From Daphnia pulex (taxonomy: Eukaryota; Arthropoda; Branchiopoda; Diplostraca; Daphniidae), in NCBI RefSeq assembly GCF_021134715.1, contig NC_060017.1:2852001-2916000 (forward strand): a DNA stretch of 64,000 bases, read 5' to 3'. The notes below the pieces were generated by a model. It had not been told where the DNA came from, searched no databases, and saw only the letters and a list, made by a program, of their open reading frames with translations. Of the stretch, positions 27,801 to 39,669 are shown piece after piece; position 1 is the first letter of the stretch; every line of letters starts with the position of its first letter. Made by a program: the position numbers and the translations under genes.

Positions 27801-30137
27801 GAGAGGCGGGGCCAGCAGTCAACAAACTTGCTCGTTCCGTCCTCCCTCGACCAACAACAACAACATCAAGAAGAAATATTATTTAAATCTAACCATTTCT
27901 TTTCGAATCTATTTGAATTGTCTCTCCTTCAAACGGATAGGAGTTCAGCTCTTTGACAATTTGAGTCCTTCTACAAGTAGGAATAAAAAATGGGGGGGAA
28001 GAATCTATACTTTTGAAAGAGAAAATGGTATCAAAGAAAAGAGTCTGGAACTCATTGGGATGGTGGCACGTGTCACTATCTGACCGTGTGTCGTTGGTCG
28101 TCGTCAAACCCCTAAAAAAAAGAAGAGTGGGAGGGCTCAAAGAATGACGAGAGAAAGAATAAGAAGGACAACACTGCCGATGAGATGGAGAAAAAAAGGT
28201 ATAAAGTCTCTCTCTATGAGTTTATACAAAATGTATACAGTCACAGGGAAGATTTCGGGCTCCTGGGCTGGGCTGTTTGTAGGGTGGAATATATAGAGGG
28301 AGAGAGAGGGCATTGTGAGGGTGGTTGGACGTCGTTCTGGCACACGTCGCTCGACGTCGTTGCGAGATGGAAAATTCCCTGCCCTCACTCGCATGACATT
28401 CAAAACCTCGTTCTCTTTTTTCTCCCCCCAATCCATCCATCTATCCATCCATCGCTATAACCCCTCTCACTCTGTCTGTGTGTGTCCTCTTCGATTCTCC
28501 TCTAGTCGCAACTCTATTCAATGCAACATACTTTTTCATTTCTTCTCTCCTTCTTCTTCATCTTCTTCTTCTTCTTTTTTTTTCTTCTTATTTCCCCCCC
28601 ACTCATTCGAGATTCCCCCTCATTCCACCGATTCTTGTGATTCTTCTCCTCTCTCTCTATTTTTGGCGTGGTCGCATGGGTTCCTCCCTTTTGTCCGACT
28701 GTCGATTTATGGATCGGTCTATTGGAAGGAGCTTATATCACCACTACTGGTAGTAGTATATGGCCCATGGCCTCCACCCCGACAAAGACGGCGACGCGTA
28801 TATATTGTGTGCGCATTGTTTTGGTCGCCATCTGACTTCATTAGTCATTCAATTTCCCATCAGCAGAGCGCAAAATGAACTGGGCACCGCGACTCCCGCC
28901 AGCCCGACCTGTACAGCACAGGCGATGACACGAAAGGTAGACGACGGCAGTTACCCACTCAGCGCTGACCGGACCCTTAATCAATGATTTACTACGGCCA
29001 TGATTAATTTTTTTTTGTTCCGTTTCTCCGGATTTTTTTTTTCTTTTTTCCCCCCAACTGAACCCTCCCTTATGGCTTGGTTTTCTTCAGGTGCAATTCC
29101 CCTGTCAAGACTCGTCGCGGTGCATTCGTTAATGGCAAATGAAGGAGCCGACGGACGGTCGCTTCAGTGAACTGCTGGCCACAAAAAAGACGATGCGCCC
29201 TTTTCAAAAAAAAAAAGGCAGAGAAGTTGCTCACGCAGTTGCCTCTTTGAATTGATGATGAAAAGTGGACGAGATCTTGCAAACGGAAAAACAAGAGTCT
29301 CTTTATTTCATGGCGTCGCCGCTTCGGCTGCTAGAGTCGTTGTTGTTTTTATTTTGACTGGTCTGTAGAGTTTCACGGAATCCAAGAGAACGAGTCGACT
29401 CAAAGTCCTTTCGTTTCTGTCGGACGCCAAGGAAAGTTCATTCATTTTCGATGAGCCGAACAACAACAAAGTATAGACTATCGGCAATGGCAAGAGCCGA
29501 CATTGATGGCATAGTAAGGTGGGTGGAGCTCTGCGGGAGCGGAGGGGGGAAACGACAATGTCAAACAATGAATGACCGAAATCGAAATCGTGTAGACAAA
29601 GTCTTGACTTTATCTTTTATTCGACTCGGTCTGTAAGTAAATGCAGCCAAGTTCAACAACACTCCCGCCCTATCGACTATAGCAGAGCTGGCCGCAGCGG
29701 TCGGTGAGCATCTGAGCGTGACTTTGCCCACCTCCTTGCGAGCTTTCGAGACCCAATGGCAGGGCCGGTTCTAATGTCTTGCGGCATCCTGTCGCGGGCG
29801 GAGCCCGTCGAAATTTTTGGACAATTTCAAATTTTGTCCATTTCTTTTTTTCTTTTTCTGTTTGTGTTGTTGTTGCTGTCTTTTCTCCCAACTTTATTTC
29901 ATTATGTTTTTGTGGTGGTAGGGTTGGGTGGTCTTGCGGGGAGAAGGTGGTGGCCGCTCGCTTCAAGTCGAAAGACAAACATGGGAGCTTGCATGTAAGA
30001 GGGTGGCGGTGGTAGGTGGTGGTGGATAGGAGTAGGCTGGGCTTGGAGACGCTTGGCTTGGCATCGTGCGCGACTCCCCCCTTATATATCCTATCCTCAA
30101 TAAGATAAGCCACTCTCCTACAGACGCAGTTGAAACC
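15869..30137. other. Non-coding region upstream of prospero
   Basis: About 14 kb without an exon I can support. The longest frames (for example 191 codons near 23850-24425) are rich in Arg, Ser and Phe from pyrimidine tracts and have no recognisable domain. Simple repeats include CAG at 18779-18799, GT at about 23170-23192, AC at about 27773-27788, TTC near 28550-28580 and an ATCC tract near 28428-28452. Given its position I infer the 5' regulatory domain of prospero, possibly including 5'UTR exons. Confidence 0.5.
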
Positions 30138-30188
30138 TTCAGTCGGTTGCCGCCTTCCTTGCCATCCCGTTGGCGCGCTCCTATCCCT

Positions 30189-30264
30189 TCTCTCTCTCTC
30201 TCTCTCTCTCGAGCCTTTCTGCCTTCACCTGGCGACGCCAGCTGCCCGTTTCTCTCTCTCTCGC
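30189..30264 (+). promoter_or_regulatory. GAGA-type (TC)n tracts near prospero 5' end
   Basis: Two TC repeat blocks, 30189-30210 and 30250-30264, lie about 600 bp before the prospero start codon. In insects such GA/CT tracts bind GAGA factor (Trl) and mark promoters of developmental genes. Binding here is inference; the sequence shows only the tracts. Confidence 0.35.
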
Positions 30265-30449
30265 TCGCTCATTGTAGAACCCCTCCTCCCCTCTTGGTCC
30301 GTCCCTCTCTTGATTATACTGGGGCCATCTCAATCCTCCCTTTCTTCCCTCTCCGCCTCACCCCACCAACCACCTCCTCCTCCTCCTCCTGCTCCTGCTC
30401 CTATATCCTGGGCAGCCCTTTTTAGTAGAGCGACTCAAGGCAAACGACT

Positions 30450-30455
30450 TCAGTC
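30450..30455 (+). promoter_or_regulatory. Candidate initiator (TCAGTC) for prospero
   Basis: TCAGTC matches the arthropod initiator TCAGTY. A near-DPE (GGTCT, one mismatch to RGWYV) falls at +28 from its A. No TATA box sits at -30. If used, the 5'UTR would be about 370 nt. A second TCAGTC lies near 30138. Short motifs like these recur by chance. Confidence 0.2.
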
Positions 30456-30820
30456 ACTGCCAAGGCTTCGTCTCGAGAGGTCTGTCGCCGAGACGATCCG
30501 ACTCCCAAACGCTCTCTGACTTTGTACTTTTTGATTTTGGTCATTTCCGTGCTCCGTACTGGACTCTGCCGAAATTTCACATCACACACACAACTCTACA
30601 CATTGACAGACTTTGACTATTTTTCTCTTGATCTTCCCTCCAAGAAGGAACGTTGACTATTTCTCATTAGTTGCCACCGTGCGTGAAAATTGCGTGTTCA
30701 ACATTCGACAACTGAATTCTTCGACGAGCACCGCGGAACAATAAGGATCCGAATTCTGAGACAAACAAACCAAACCCAAAACGTGAGTTGCATTTCCACT
30801 CGACTATTCCGGTATTTTTG

Positions 30821-33429
30821 ATGGCGCTATTGGAGCACCCCTCCTCGCAAGGAGGTTATTCGCTGTCGTTTTTGGCCAAAGCTGCCAATAATCCATCGTC
30901 GGCCATGGTGGGCGACCTGTTAGATCAGCAGCGCAGCAGCTCTGAGCTGTCGCACGTCGTCGGACACGACAGCATTCAAGTGACGGGCAAAGTGGCGCTC
31001 AGCCACTCCCCCTCCTCATCGTCGTCGACGTCCGGTGGTGGTGGCAGTAGCGCACAGTCCGTGGCCGTTGCCACCTCTGTCATCCGGCGCAGTCCGGACA
31101 GCCCAGACAGCGGCAACGAGGACTCTGCCTGGTTCCTCCGTCACGTTCTCCAGCAACAGCAGCAACAACAACAGCAACAACAGAGCGCCGACCACCACCA
31201 AGGCACGGCCACTCCGTTGACTCCCGCCACATCACCGGCTCGCGGCGTCCGCCGACCTCGACACGATTCCAGCTCTTCCGACGTCGAAGCAGCCGCCGCC
31301 GCCGAAGTCGATCTCGACGACATCGACGACGAAATTGAGGAATTGAAAAAAGAATCGGCCGGCCATTCGGGTCCCGAGGAAGAAGAGGAAGACGACGAGG
31401 AGGAGGAAGAAGAAGAGAAGAACAAACGGGCCCGCGTCGAGTCGATCGTGTCGACGATGCGCACCTCGACCCCGGCTGCAATCAACGGCTGCAAGAAGCG
31501 CAAACTCTACCAGCCCCAGCAGCACGGACACAAATTCACCTCTGAGGGAGAAGAGGAGGACGACGAGACAACGGATGATCGCAACGATTCACTTTCAGAG
31601 GAGCAGCACGAACTCAGCATGGCCCGCGCCCAAGCTTCCTCTCGCTCCAGCTCTGCCCAGCAGCAACAGCAGCGCGACATGATGCAGATGCAGCAGCAAC
31701 AACAGCACGATCCCATTCGATCCCTTCAGGAGCGCATCGCTTCGCTCCACCAGCAGCGCTTCGCCGCACTCCAGCAGCAGCAGCAGCACCAACGGGCCGA
31801 GAAATCCAGCAGCGAGCCGGCCCAGCAGCAGCAGCAGCAAATCCGCCGGCCTGTGCGAGACGACGCCGGCCGCTCCCGCAACGCCCTCCATCAGCCCATC
31901 AATTTCGGTATGCGTTCCAATATGTCAAACAGCGATCTGAGTCACGTCTCCCAGGCTCATGCGGCCTACCTGGACGCCACCCGTCGCATGCTCATGGAGC
32001 AACAGCAGCAACGCCAGCAAGCGCCTATCAAATCCGCCGTCCAGCAGATGCAGCAGCAACAGCCATTGCCGACGGCCCAGCAGCCCGTTCAACAAATGAC
32101 CAACACCCCAAAGGAGCCGGTCTCCTCGCCCAACAACACGGAACTTGAAGGTTTGGCTGAAATGTTGAAATCGGAATTGGCCTCGTCTTTGGCCCAGTTG
32201 GTGGACAACACTCTGTCCCGCTTTGCCGCCGCCCAGCAGCAACAGCAGCGCTCCCGTCATCACGTCATCGCCAACAGCCAGAAATCGTCGGCCAACTCTG
32301 TTGCCGGCGAAGAATCTGAATTGAGCAAATTGCAACGAGGCCGCGTTATCGACCGCGGACTGCGAAACGGCGATTTGGCCGCCCTCGGTTTGACGTCGAC
32401 TCCGTTCTTGCGGACGCCCTACGGCCCACTTCCGCATCATCTCTTCCCTCAACAGCAGTCTCCCAATTCCGCTCTCAACCACATTGTCAACTCCATTGGA
32501 GCTGGAATCCATCCGGCTGCCGCAGCCGCCGCCGCAGCCGCCGCTGCCGCCGGTTTGGCCAACATCGGCCAGCAGTTCACCCAGCAGCAGCAGCAGCAAC
32601 AGGAAGAACAAGACGCCATCGACGCCGATGCCGCTGAACAGAACGAGGCCCTCAGCTTGGTCGTCTCGCCCAAGAAGCGTCGCTTTACCCCCGCCACCAG
32701 CAACAACAACAACAAGACGACGTCGTCCGAGAGGAATTCGAGTCCGGCGCCTGGACATCGCGACAACGCCGAAACGCGTCTCTCGCCGCTAGAAATTTCA
32801 TTGATCAATCACAGTTCTAGCGCTCACTCGCCTCCACCGTCGCGCAGCCCGACGCCTCCCAGCCAACAACAGCAGCAGCAGCAGCGCTACGCTGTGCAAT
32901 CATCTCAGCCCGCATCACAGGCTGGTGGCCCGCCACCACTGCTCCACCATCCGAGTCTTTTCTCCAACTACTCGGCATATTTCGCTGCCGCCGCCGCAGC
33001 CGCCGCCGCCGGAGCCCAACAGGCCCAAGCCGCCGCCGCCGCCGCCGCCGGATCATCCTCTCAGCGGAGCTGCAAGAGCCCCGGTTTGGCCGAACTGGAC
33101 CTGACCTCTCCGTCGACCTCGGCCTCGCTTCTTCATCCGGCTCTGTTGGCCAGCCACCACAGCCACCACCACCATCGCAGTCATCACCACAGCGGCGGAC
33201 ACCACCACCACGACAACACGGACCGTCACTCTGAGTCGTCGGATGGAGCCAGCCCTTACGGCAGCGTCCACCAATCGTCGACGCTGACGCCCATGCATCT
33301 GCGCAAGGCCAAATTGATGTTCTTTTGGTGCCGCTATCCCAGCTCGTCCGTCCTCAAGACGTTCTTCCCCGATGTCAACTTCAACAAGAACAATACCGCA
33401 CAGCTCGTCAAATGGTTCTCCAACTTCCG
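30821..33429 (+). CDS. pros: prospero coding exon 1
   Basis: 869 codons plus two bases, covering the whole low-complexity N-terminal region and the first two-thirds of the homeodomain through NFR. The exon ends at CCG|GTTAGT, phase 2. In-frame sequence is open back to a TGA at 30713-30715 but has no other ATG, so 30821 is the first possible start unless an upstream exon is spliced in. Confidence 0.93.
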
Positions 33430-36300
33430 GTTAGTTTCGCCTCCCTTTTGACGATTATATAACTTTTTTCCACCCTGTTTCTTCTTCTTCTCCTCCTCCT
33501 TTTTTATTATTGTTCTCTTGTCTGTTGGGGGGGGTTTCCGTCTACGATGAAATTTCCTGTCGAAAAAGCCTTCGATTTTTTTCTTTCTCTGTGCTGGAAG
33601 TTTTCACAATTTTATTCTTTTTCGCACGATGTTCGGTAAAAATCTTGAGCGGATGTTGCGTCCATGCGGGCGTCGCGATAAGAATCGCATTGGGTAACCG
33701 GAGCCAGCTGCTTGCCTGTTTGCCTTTGATGGGCAGAAGTGTATATAATAGGAGAATTGGAAGACAAGGATGGATGGTGGTGGGTGCAGCAGGGCAAGGA
33801 AGGCAAATGATTACGGAAGGGGAGGTGGAGGGTGAGAGAGCGTCGTGGTGCTGGCCAAGAGTCGATTCATTTCTAGAATTAATGAAAAGCGAACAGAAAG
33901 GAGTCGTCGCCGGGTACAAAGAGCAGAGTTCAGCCAAAGCTGTTGGCTTGACCGGGACAGCGGCTCCTTTCGGTCGCTCTATGGTTGTGGTCCATGTTAA
34001 ACAGCGTACCGCGTAACCCATTCGCCAACCAGCGCAGATTGATCCAATTCGCACGAATGTATAGCTACAACATGTTGTACGTATGCAGCAGCAGCAGCAT
34101 AAATGTACAACAGTTGCAGCAGCGCTGCTGCTCTATATGATCTGGATCCCTCTTGGCTCTTGCCCTGTGCTTGGCCAACATCTCGGGGGGAATCAGCACG
34201 TTCATTAGAACATTATGCACTGTCAAGCAGCGTGTCTCGTGGCTCCTTTTCTCTCTCTCTAACCCCGTTGAAAGCTGCTCCCTTCTCTTATTTTCCCCTA
34301 GAGCTAATGGACAAGCCCTTCTTGCTCTCTCCATTCGATCCCTCTGCACAAACTGCCAGAAGTCGCGAATCCCCAACTTCATAATTGAGCTTTAAAGCAA
34401 TCCAACCAGCCAAATATCTCGGACCACTACTTGACGAAGCCATGAGCGTCTAACCTAGCGTCTGAGCCAAAAACAGACACAGCCACATCTCCGCCACTTG
34501 CATATGCACATAAAGACGCGAAAAGCTGAATTCTCCGGCGTGAATTCACCACCACCACCACCGCTCCTGCTGCATATTCCCTCTGCGCTTTTTTTCTCGA
34601 TCGAGCAGCTTCAAAACACCAACTTTTGGCTTTGGCTCCGTCTTCCTTTAAACTATAACTCCTTTCGACAAGAGAAAATTCCAAGAATATAATAAACCGA
34701 CGATAAAGCGCAAACATGCACACACTGTCTGCATGTCGAGGGCGGAGTTCCGCAACTTTCCTCCTCCTTCCGCCTGATTCGTGAATGGGAAATTTGAAAC
34801 CAAAAACAGAAAAATGATTCGGGATTGTAAATTGTAACTCCTCCCGTCTTTCACCCGTAAAAATTCAAAGAGTGGGTTATCATTAATCCATTCTGGCTCC
34901 CCACCATATAATTTTTTGTTCCCACTCTTTACATTTGTTTTCAAATAGTAGTCGAGTGCGTGTGCGCGGGCCCACCTTAAAATTCCTCCTTCGCTGTAGA
35001 AATGCCCGCCTTCACGGATAGAGTGGTTAGAAGGAATCATTCTAATTAGACTATCCCGTGCCGCAGAGAAAGCAAAAGAACCATAGATCCCTCTCTTACT
35101 TCCTTCCTTAAAAAAAAAAAACCATAAAAACATAAGAAGAATCGAGCGTCCATTACGTACGCGTAGAAACTTGGAAGGGCGATCCTGCAGCACTTAAGCG
35201 AGTCCCTAATGAATTTGAGTTAGAATGTGATAGCAGTGGGAAAGGATTGATGGTTGTAATATTTGATAAAATCAGCGAGATGCGTGTGTAGACAATGTCA
35301 GGTGGTCGTGGCTGTGCAAAGACACGAGGGGCCGAGTTAGGTGGAAATTCGACGCGCAATTCTAACTTGGCCATTACATTGGCGTCGTTTTTTTTTTCGG
35401 TGGGAGGACTGGAGGTTGTTTGATCCATGGTTGGATGAACGAATCTTTGCAAAATGGATAGGAAAACCAGGCGAAGCATGTGCTGCAGCTGCGGATTGGT
35501 GTGTATACATCTCATGACTAGGGAATAGAGTGCCATTTGCATTATGCAATGGACAGCCCGTCGGCATTGGGTTTACCTTTCCGCATAGGCGGACAGAACT
35601 AAGTAGTATAGGGGTGGCATCAATTAGCACAGCTGGCACGTTACTGAGCGCACTTTTTTTTTTGCTCCTTCTTCTTCGGATTTTCCATCACTAATTCTCT
35701 GTTGTTCCTTTGCATTGCTAAGTGACAGGGCTGAGAGTGTGTGAGATTGAGTTAGAGGCCTGTTTTTTGTGTGTGTGTGTGTTGAGTAGGTGGGGAGAAA
35801 TTTCCATTTGTCGTTTCCTATTATGAACTTGACCATTTGCACGATTATAATTGCAATTTTACTCATTTGCATATCCACAGGGAATTCTATTACATCCAAA
35901 TGGAGAAGTACAGCCGCCAATTATTAAGCGAGGGAGTGGTCAACGCCGATGACATCCATGTGTCGCCCGACTCGGAACTCTTCCGCGCCCTCAATCTCCA
36001 TTACAATCGCAACAACCACATTGAGGTAAGGATTTCAGCCTGTTATAACAACATTTCAATCGGTGTCTACGATTTATTACAAAAATTAAATTTGTTTCTT
36101 TTTCTTCTTGACAATTCCAGGTTCCGGCGCCTTTTGTTTTCGTTGTTTCGGAGACATTGCGTGAATTCTTCAAGGCTATCCAAGCAGGAAAAGACTCTGA
36201 GCCTAGCTGGAAAAAAGCTATTTACAAGATCATCGCCCGTCTCGACGAACAAGTTCCAGAATACTTCCGGACGCCAAACTTCCTCGAGCACTTGGAGTAA
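30821..36300 (+). CDS. pros: Prospero homeodomain transcription factor
   Basis: This is the orthologue of insect Prospero and vertebrate PROX1, an atypical homeodomain factor that controls neural precursor and sensory cell fate in the nucleus. Coding exons: 30821-33429, 35881-36025 and 36121-36300, with phases 2 and 0 closing exactly to give 977 aa. The C-terminal ~160 residues form the homeo-prospero domain. It begins [15 protein letters not shown], runs through [20 protein letters not shown] and ends [14 protein letters not shown], as in the family. Upstream are the conserved [12 protein letters not shown] basic motif (about residue 222), the [18 protein letters not shown] helix (about 444) and EALSLVV (about 609). 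The rest is low complexity: many Gln runs, an acidic block (about 186-201), Ala runs (about 565 and 722-744) and a His-rich block (about 782-798). The start ATG at 30821 has a weak context (T at -3); ATG 30905 (residue 29) is better placed. Identity is near certain; the N-terminus is less so. Confidence 0.96.
33430..35880 (+). other. prospero intron 1 (2451 bp)
   Basis: Bounded by GTTAGT and ATCCACAG, with exon phase preserved across it. No exon-like segment is seen inside. A CAG-rich stretch lies near 34085-34130. Frames of 100-180 codons occur on both strands but encode no recognisable domain. Regulatory content cannot be judged by eye. Confidence 0.9.
35881..36025 (+). CDS. pros: prospero coding exon 2
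   Basis: One base plus 48 codons encoding [15 protein letters not shown] through HYNRNNHIE, the end of the homeodomain and start of the Prospero domain. The donor GAG|GTAAGG and acceptor CCACAG|G are canonical. A short 95-bp intron (36026-36120) follows. Confidence 0.96.
36121..36300 (+). CDS. pros: prospero terminal coding exon
   Basis: 59 codons plus TAA, phase 0, encoding the C-terminal Prospero domain ([32 protein letters not shown]). It follows the acceptor ATTCCAG. The domain caps the homeodomain and in Drosophila masks a nuclear export signal. Confidence 0.96.
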   Translation, partial: VPAPFVFVVSETLREFFKAIQAGKDSEPSWKKAIYKIIARLDEQVPEYFRTPNFLEHLE

Positions 36301-36337
36301 ACTTGATAAAGGCTCGTCTCTTGACTGTCTTTGTGTG

Positions 36338-36343
36338 AATAAA
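36338..36343 (+). terminator. Candidate proximal polyadenylation signal for prospero
   Basis: AATAAA 38 nt after the stop codon. That is close for a developmental regulator, whose 3'UTR is often long. A second AATAAA on this strand is at 37901-37906. Either or both may be used. Confidence 0.35.
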
Positions 36344-38105
36344 ATATCACACCTCGGCATGCAACTACTCTGCTGGACTACGTATACTACTACTACTAGC
36401 TTACAACTACTACATATATTATACTAGCTGGCAGCTGTACAAAGTAAAATAGCAAAACAACAAAAAAAAAGGCCGCCCTTTTCATCAACTTTTTTCTCGC
36501 TTTCATTGTCATAACAACCCAAAAAGCCTTATCGACATTTAAAACGTGTTCCAAGGCTCTATTCCCATAACCAAAACTTTGGCTAATCTCCTCTTTTCCC
36601 CTTAACCCAAATCTTTCGTTAATTAATGATCGACGGATAGATTTGATTTTAAAACAACAAAAACAAACAAGAACCCTAATCCTGTGCCTTGGCCGGCTGC
36701 CTTTTGCAAGCCACATATATTATCCTTCTTGCTTTTTCTTTTCTTATCATATAACGGAGTCATATCAACGTCATTTCCTTATTGAGCTTTCTTAAGAGAA
36801 GGAGACGAACAAACAAAAACCAAACAAACACAGAGAATCACTTTAGCCAGTTCTCCCGAGTTCTTCTCTTCAATATTCAGAAAGAATAGGAGAAAAGAGA
36901 GAGAGAGAGAGACTTGGATGTTGGAAGAAAGAGGCGGAAAAATGTGACACTTTCCAGTGTCTGTTACTGCGATGCTTTCGCGTTCGTTTGTTTGCAGGTG
37001 CCAGACGCCTCTTAAAAAAGAAACTTTTACTGTAGCACTAGAGACAAGTTGATAAAAGAAAGGAAACAAAAAAAAAACATTCCATTATTTATGCAATGAT
37101 TTATAGAATTCTTTTGGCGCATATGGTAGACAGATGTTCTTTGAAAATTCTTAAAAATCTTGATCGACTCTAAGAAAATTGCGTGAATTCATATAATATC
37201 CCACGAACGTACTCGAATTCTATATCACCCCCACCCAATCTGATGATGATGTTGCCTTTTTCGCCGATATATCGTGTGTCTGTTTCGTACTTTGTTTAAG
37301 TTTCCAATCCATCAAATTAGTAGTTACCATCGTGTACTTGTGTATGTATGTGCGTGTGTGTTTTTCCTTTTCTTCAATACTTTTTAATGACAATTTTCCA
37401 TCATAACCACCTCACACTTCTGTCTCTGAGTCATCCCTAGTCACACTCCTCAAATATCTCACCAACACTTTTATAGTTGCTAGCTCCTCCCTAGCCCCAT
37501 CTAACTGCTACTACCCCCCAAACGGAGCACTCGAGTGAGAAGCTAAGTTGATAGATCCCAAATAGCCCACCTGGTCTTTTTTAAGTAGAAGAAAATGGCA
37601 AAAAAAAGTAACGGAAAGCTATTTAAATTCGAAAAATATCAATCGCACGTTAAAAAAAATATAATTTTCATTTATGAATGTCTATAAGAGTTGCTGCACT
37701 TGGACATTTTTTTGTCTCTTAACATTCTAGGAATCTTCCTATTCCAAGTATGGCATTTGAAAAACACATATTTTTCATTTTGTACCTCACCCTGTTTTTC
37801 TCTGATTAATTACATGACTCTTACAGCACTGTGCACAACTTGTCGTCTCATATAACGATGGTAATCCTTTTCTCTCTTATTTCTCCCAAAATATTTCTTG
37901 AATAAAAAAAAATACACCTCTTATTATATAACAGACCTTTAGTTTTGCACTTTTTCTTAGTTTTTATTATTAATGGAATATCTTCTCATAATACTTTCGT
38001 GAATTAAAAAAAAAAATACATTTTTAGAGTTAAAAAACATGGAAAGGCAATCCAAGCGGATACAGAATTGGCAAAGATCAACAAGTACAAACAATCAATT
38101 AGACT
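36344..38105. other. Convergent intergenic / 3'UTR region
   Basis: No coding segment is seen between the 3' ends of prospero (+) and GlcAT-I (-). The sequence is AT-rich with ordinary A and T runs. AATAAA at 37901-37906 (+) and its complement at 37963-37968 (-) would let the two 3'UTRs approach or overlap each other. Confidence 0.5.
37963..37968 (-). terminator. Candidate polyadenylation signal for GlcAT-I
   Basis: TTTATT on the plus strand reads AATAAA on the minus strand, about 140 nt beyond the GlcAT-I stop codon. This is a plausible 3'UTR length for a housekeeping Golgi enzyme. Confidence 0.4.
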
Positions 38106-39669
38106 TTAAACTTCAACTGTCCAATCGACGATCATGCCTGGAACTTTTCCTTTAAGGTCGTCCAGTTTTGGGTTTTCAGTACGAGTGTGCCACACGTAAA
38201 CCTAGAATTAGCATGAGAAAACGTGTCGCGCAATGAGAAAACAAGTAAATTGGGGAAAAAATGGACGTATTCAAGGGTTACCTTAGTGCACTTGCTCGCT
38301 TTAGGTTCCAGCTCATCTTTCGTAACAACTGCGGCCAAGATAGTGGATTCTTGGTAGCCTCTAGGGGCGTCAAATGAAAATTCAGCTTGAGGATTATCCA
38401 GCAATAATCTAAAAGAAAATTAAATTAGATAACGAAACCTGAGAAGCATACACGGTAAAACCTTACTTCAAATTGATGGCGAAACCCGCCATATCAATGG
38501 CAAATGGACGTTCGGGTCTCCAGCCTGTTGACCAATTAGCTACTTTACCATGCTCGTCCAGTATCGGCCTCTCGAATCGCACACTTCCTACTAGACCAAC
38601 TGGCCAAACGGACACCTTCTTGGTTGTTCGCATCTGTAAAACAAAACAAAAAACAAAACAATGGTTACTTCCATGTATGATATAACTGTGAATTGAAGAC
38701 ACAATGAAACAAAAAAAAAAACTGTTCTTGTGGCTTGGCCAAGAGGTCAATCATACAAACCTCCTCAAAAAGTTCCAGACTGTAGGTATTGTCATCATCA
38801 GCAAAAAAGACGACGGCGGGTTTCCGTGGATCCGCGTGATTTCGAAGCCATTGTAGAGCCGCGTTTCGTTGCTTGACTCCGCGGGGTTTCTTCCATTGAG
38901 GATCCTATAAAAAGAAATATAGCTCATAGTTAATAGGTGGCAGCACATCCTGGCTGATGAAAACTTGATTCAACTTACATCTAAGAGCAATTTCCATTCT
39001 TTTGGAGTTTCTGCATTAAGATGTGTATACATCAGACCAGATTGAGCCAACAAATTAGTAACTAAAGGAGTTTTTGTTTCTGAATCTTCAACAACGATCC
39101 AGTGAAAATTTGGAACAAGCAGAAATGTCTGAGATATTCTGTAAGGAAGAGAGACAAAAAAAGTCTCGTTAAATATACACAACACAATTATTCACTGTGA
39201 TACAATCAACCTAGTAAGCTCTGCTTTCTGTAATGGTCTAGTATGGGTAGGAGTGATTGCGTAAATAGTTGGCAAACTCTCAAGGTTTTCGTATGGATTG
39301 GCAATTCCGTTTTTTGCCAGTAGAAGTTTAAGTCTACCAATCTAAAAAAAAATAAGCACCATATTATCAAAATACAATCACTGATTCTTCTGCAATCTGC
39401 AGTAGTAATACCTGAGCTCTGAGTTGTCTAGATTGTGAGGACACAGCTTTGCTCTCATCTGACACAGTATAAATACTAGGTTCTGGAAGATTAACTGTAA
39501 TTGAGGATAGTCAACAAACATATTTTGATTATTTTTTAAATATTAAAAAGAAAACTGTAAGCTTGGTATTACCCATGAGTTTTAGTCCCAACATGACACA
39601 GAATATTACAAGTGTGGTAAACACAATGAAACGAAACGACTTAACGTTGACAGATCTTGGTGACAACAT
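38106..39669 (-). CDS. GlcAT-I: Galactosylgalactosylxylosylprotein 3-beta-glucuronosyltransferase (GlcAT-I)
   Basis: Transfers glucuronic acid from UDP-GlcA to Gal-Gal-Xyl on proteoglycan cores, completing the glycosaminoglycan linker in the Golgi. Eight exons on the minus strand: 39573-39669, 39412-39494, 39211-39341, 38979-39138, 38761-38904, 38467-38633, 38282-38408 and 38106-38201. All phases close, giving 334 aa (human B3GAT3 has 335). It is a type II membrane protein: a short basic tail ([13 protein letters not shown]), a membrane helix at about 13-31, a stem to about 62, then the GT43 domain. The start of that domain reads [20 protein letters not shown]. The DDD metal-binding motif ([10 protein letters not shown]) is at 193-195. 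The RGYQES glutamate falls at 281, the position of the catalytic base in the human enzyme, and the WHTRTE motif at 307-312 is intact. ATG 39669 is chosen because it begins the basic tail; upstream in-frame sequence lacks an ATG. The paralogues GlcAT-P/S are less likely given length and motif spacing. Confidence 0.95.

Noticed and set aside
31016..33298. Long minus-strand frames (up to 277 codons) opposite prospero exon 1
   Set aside because: Poly-Leu, Val and Cys products antisense to the Gln and Ala codon runs; shadows.
35837..36427. 196-codon frame reading through prospero intron 2
   Set aside because: It arises because the 95-bp intron is open in one frame; past the intron it leaves the Prospero domain frame, while splicing restores a perfect family match.
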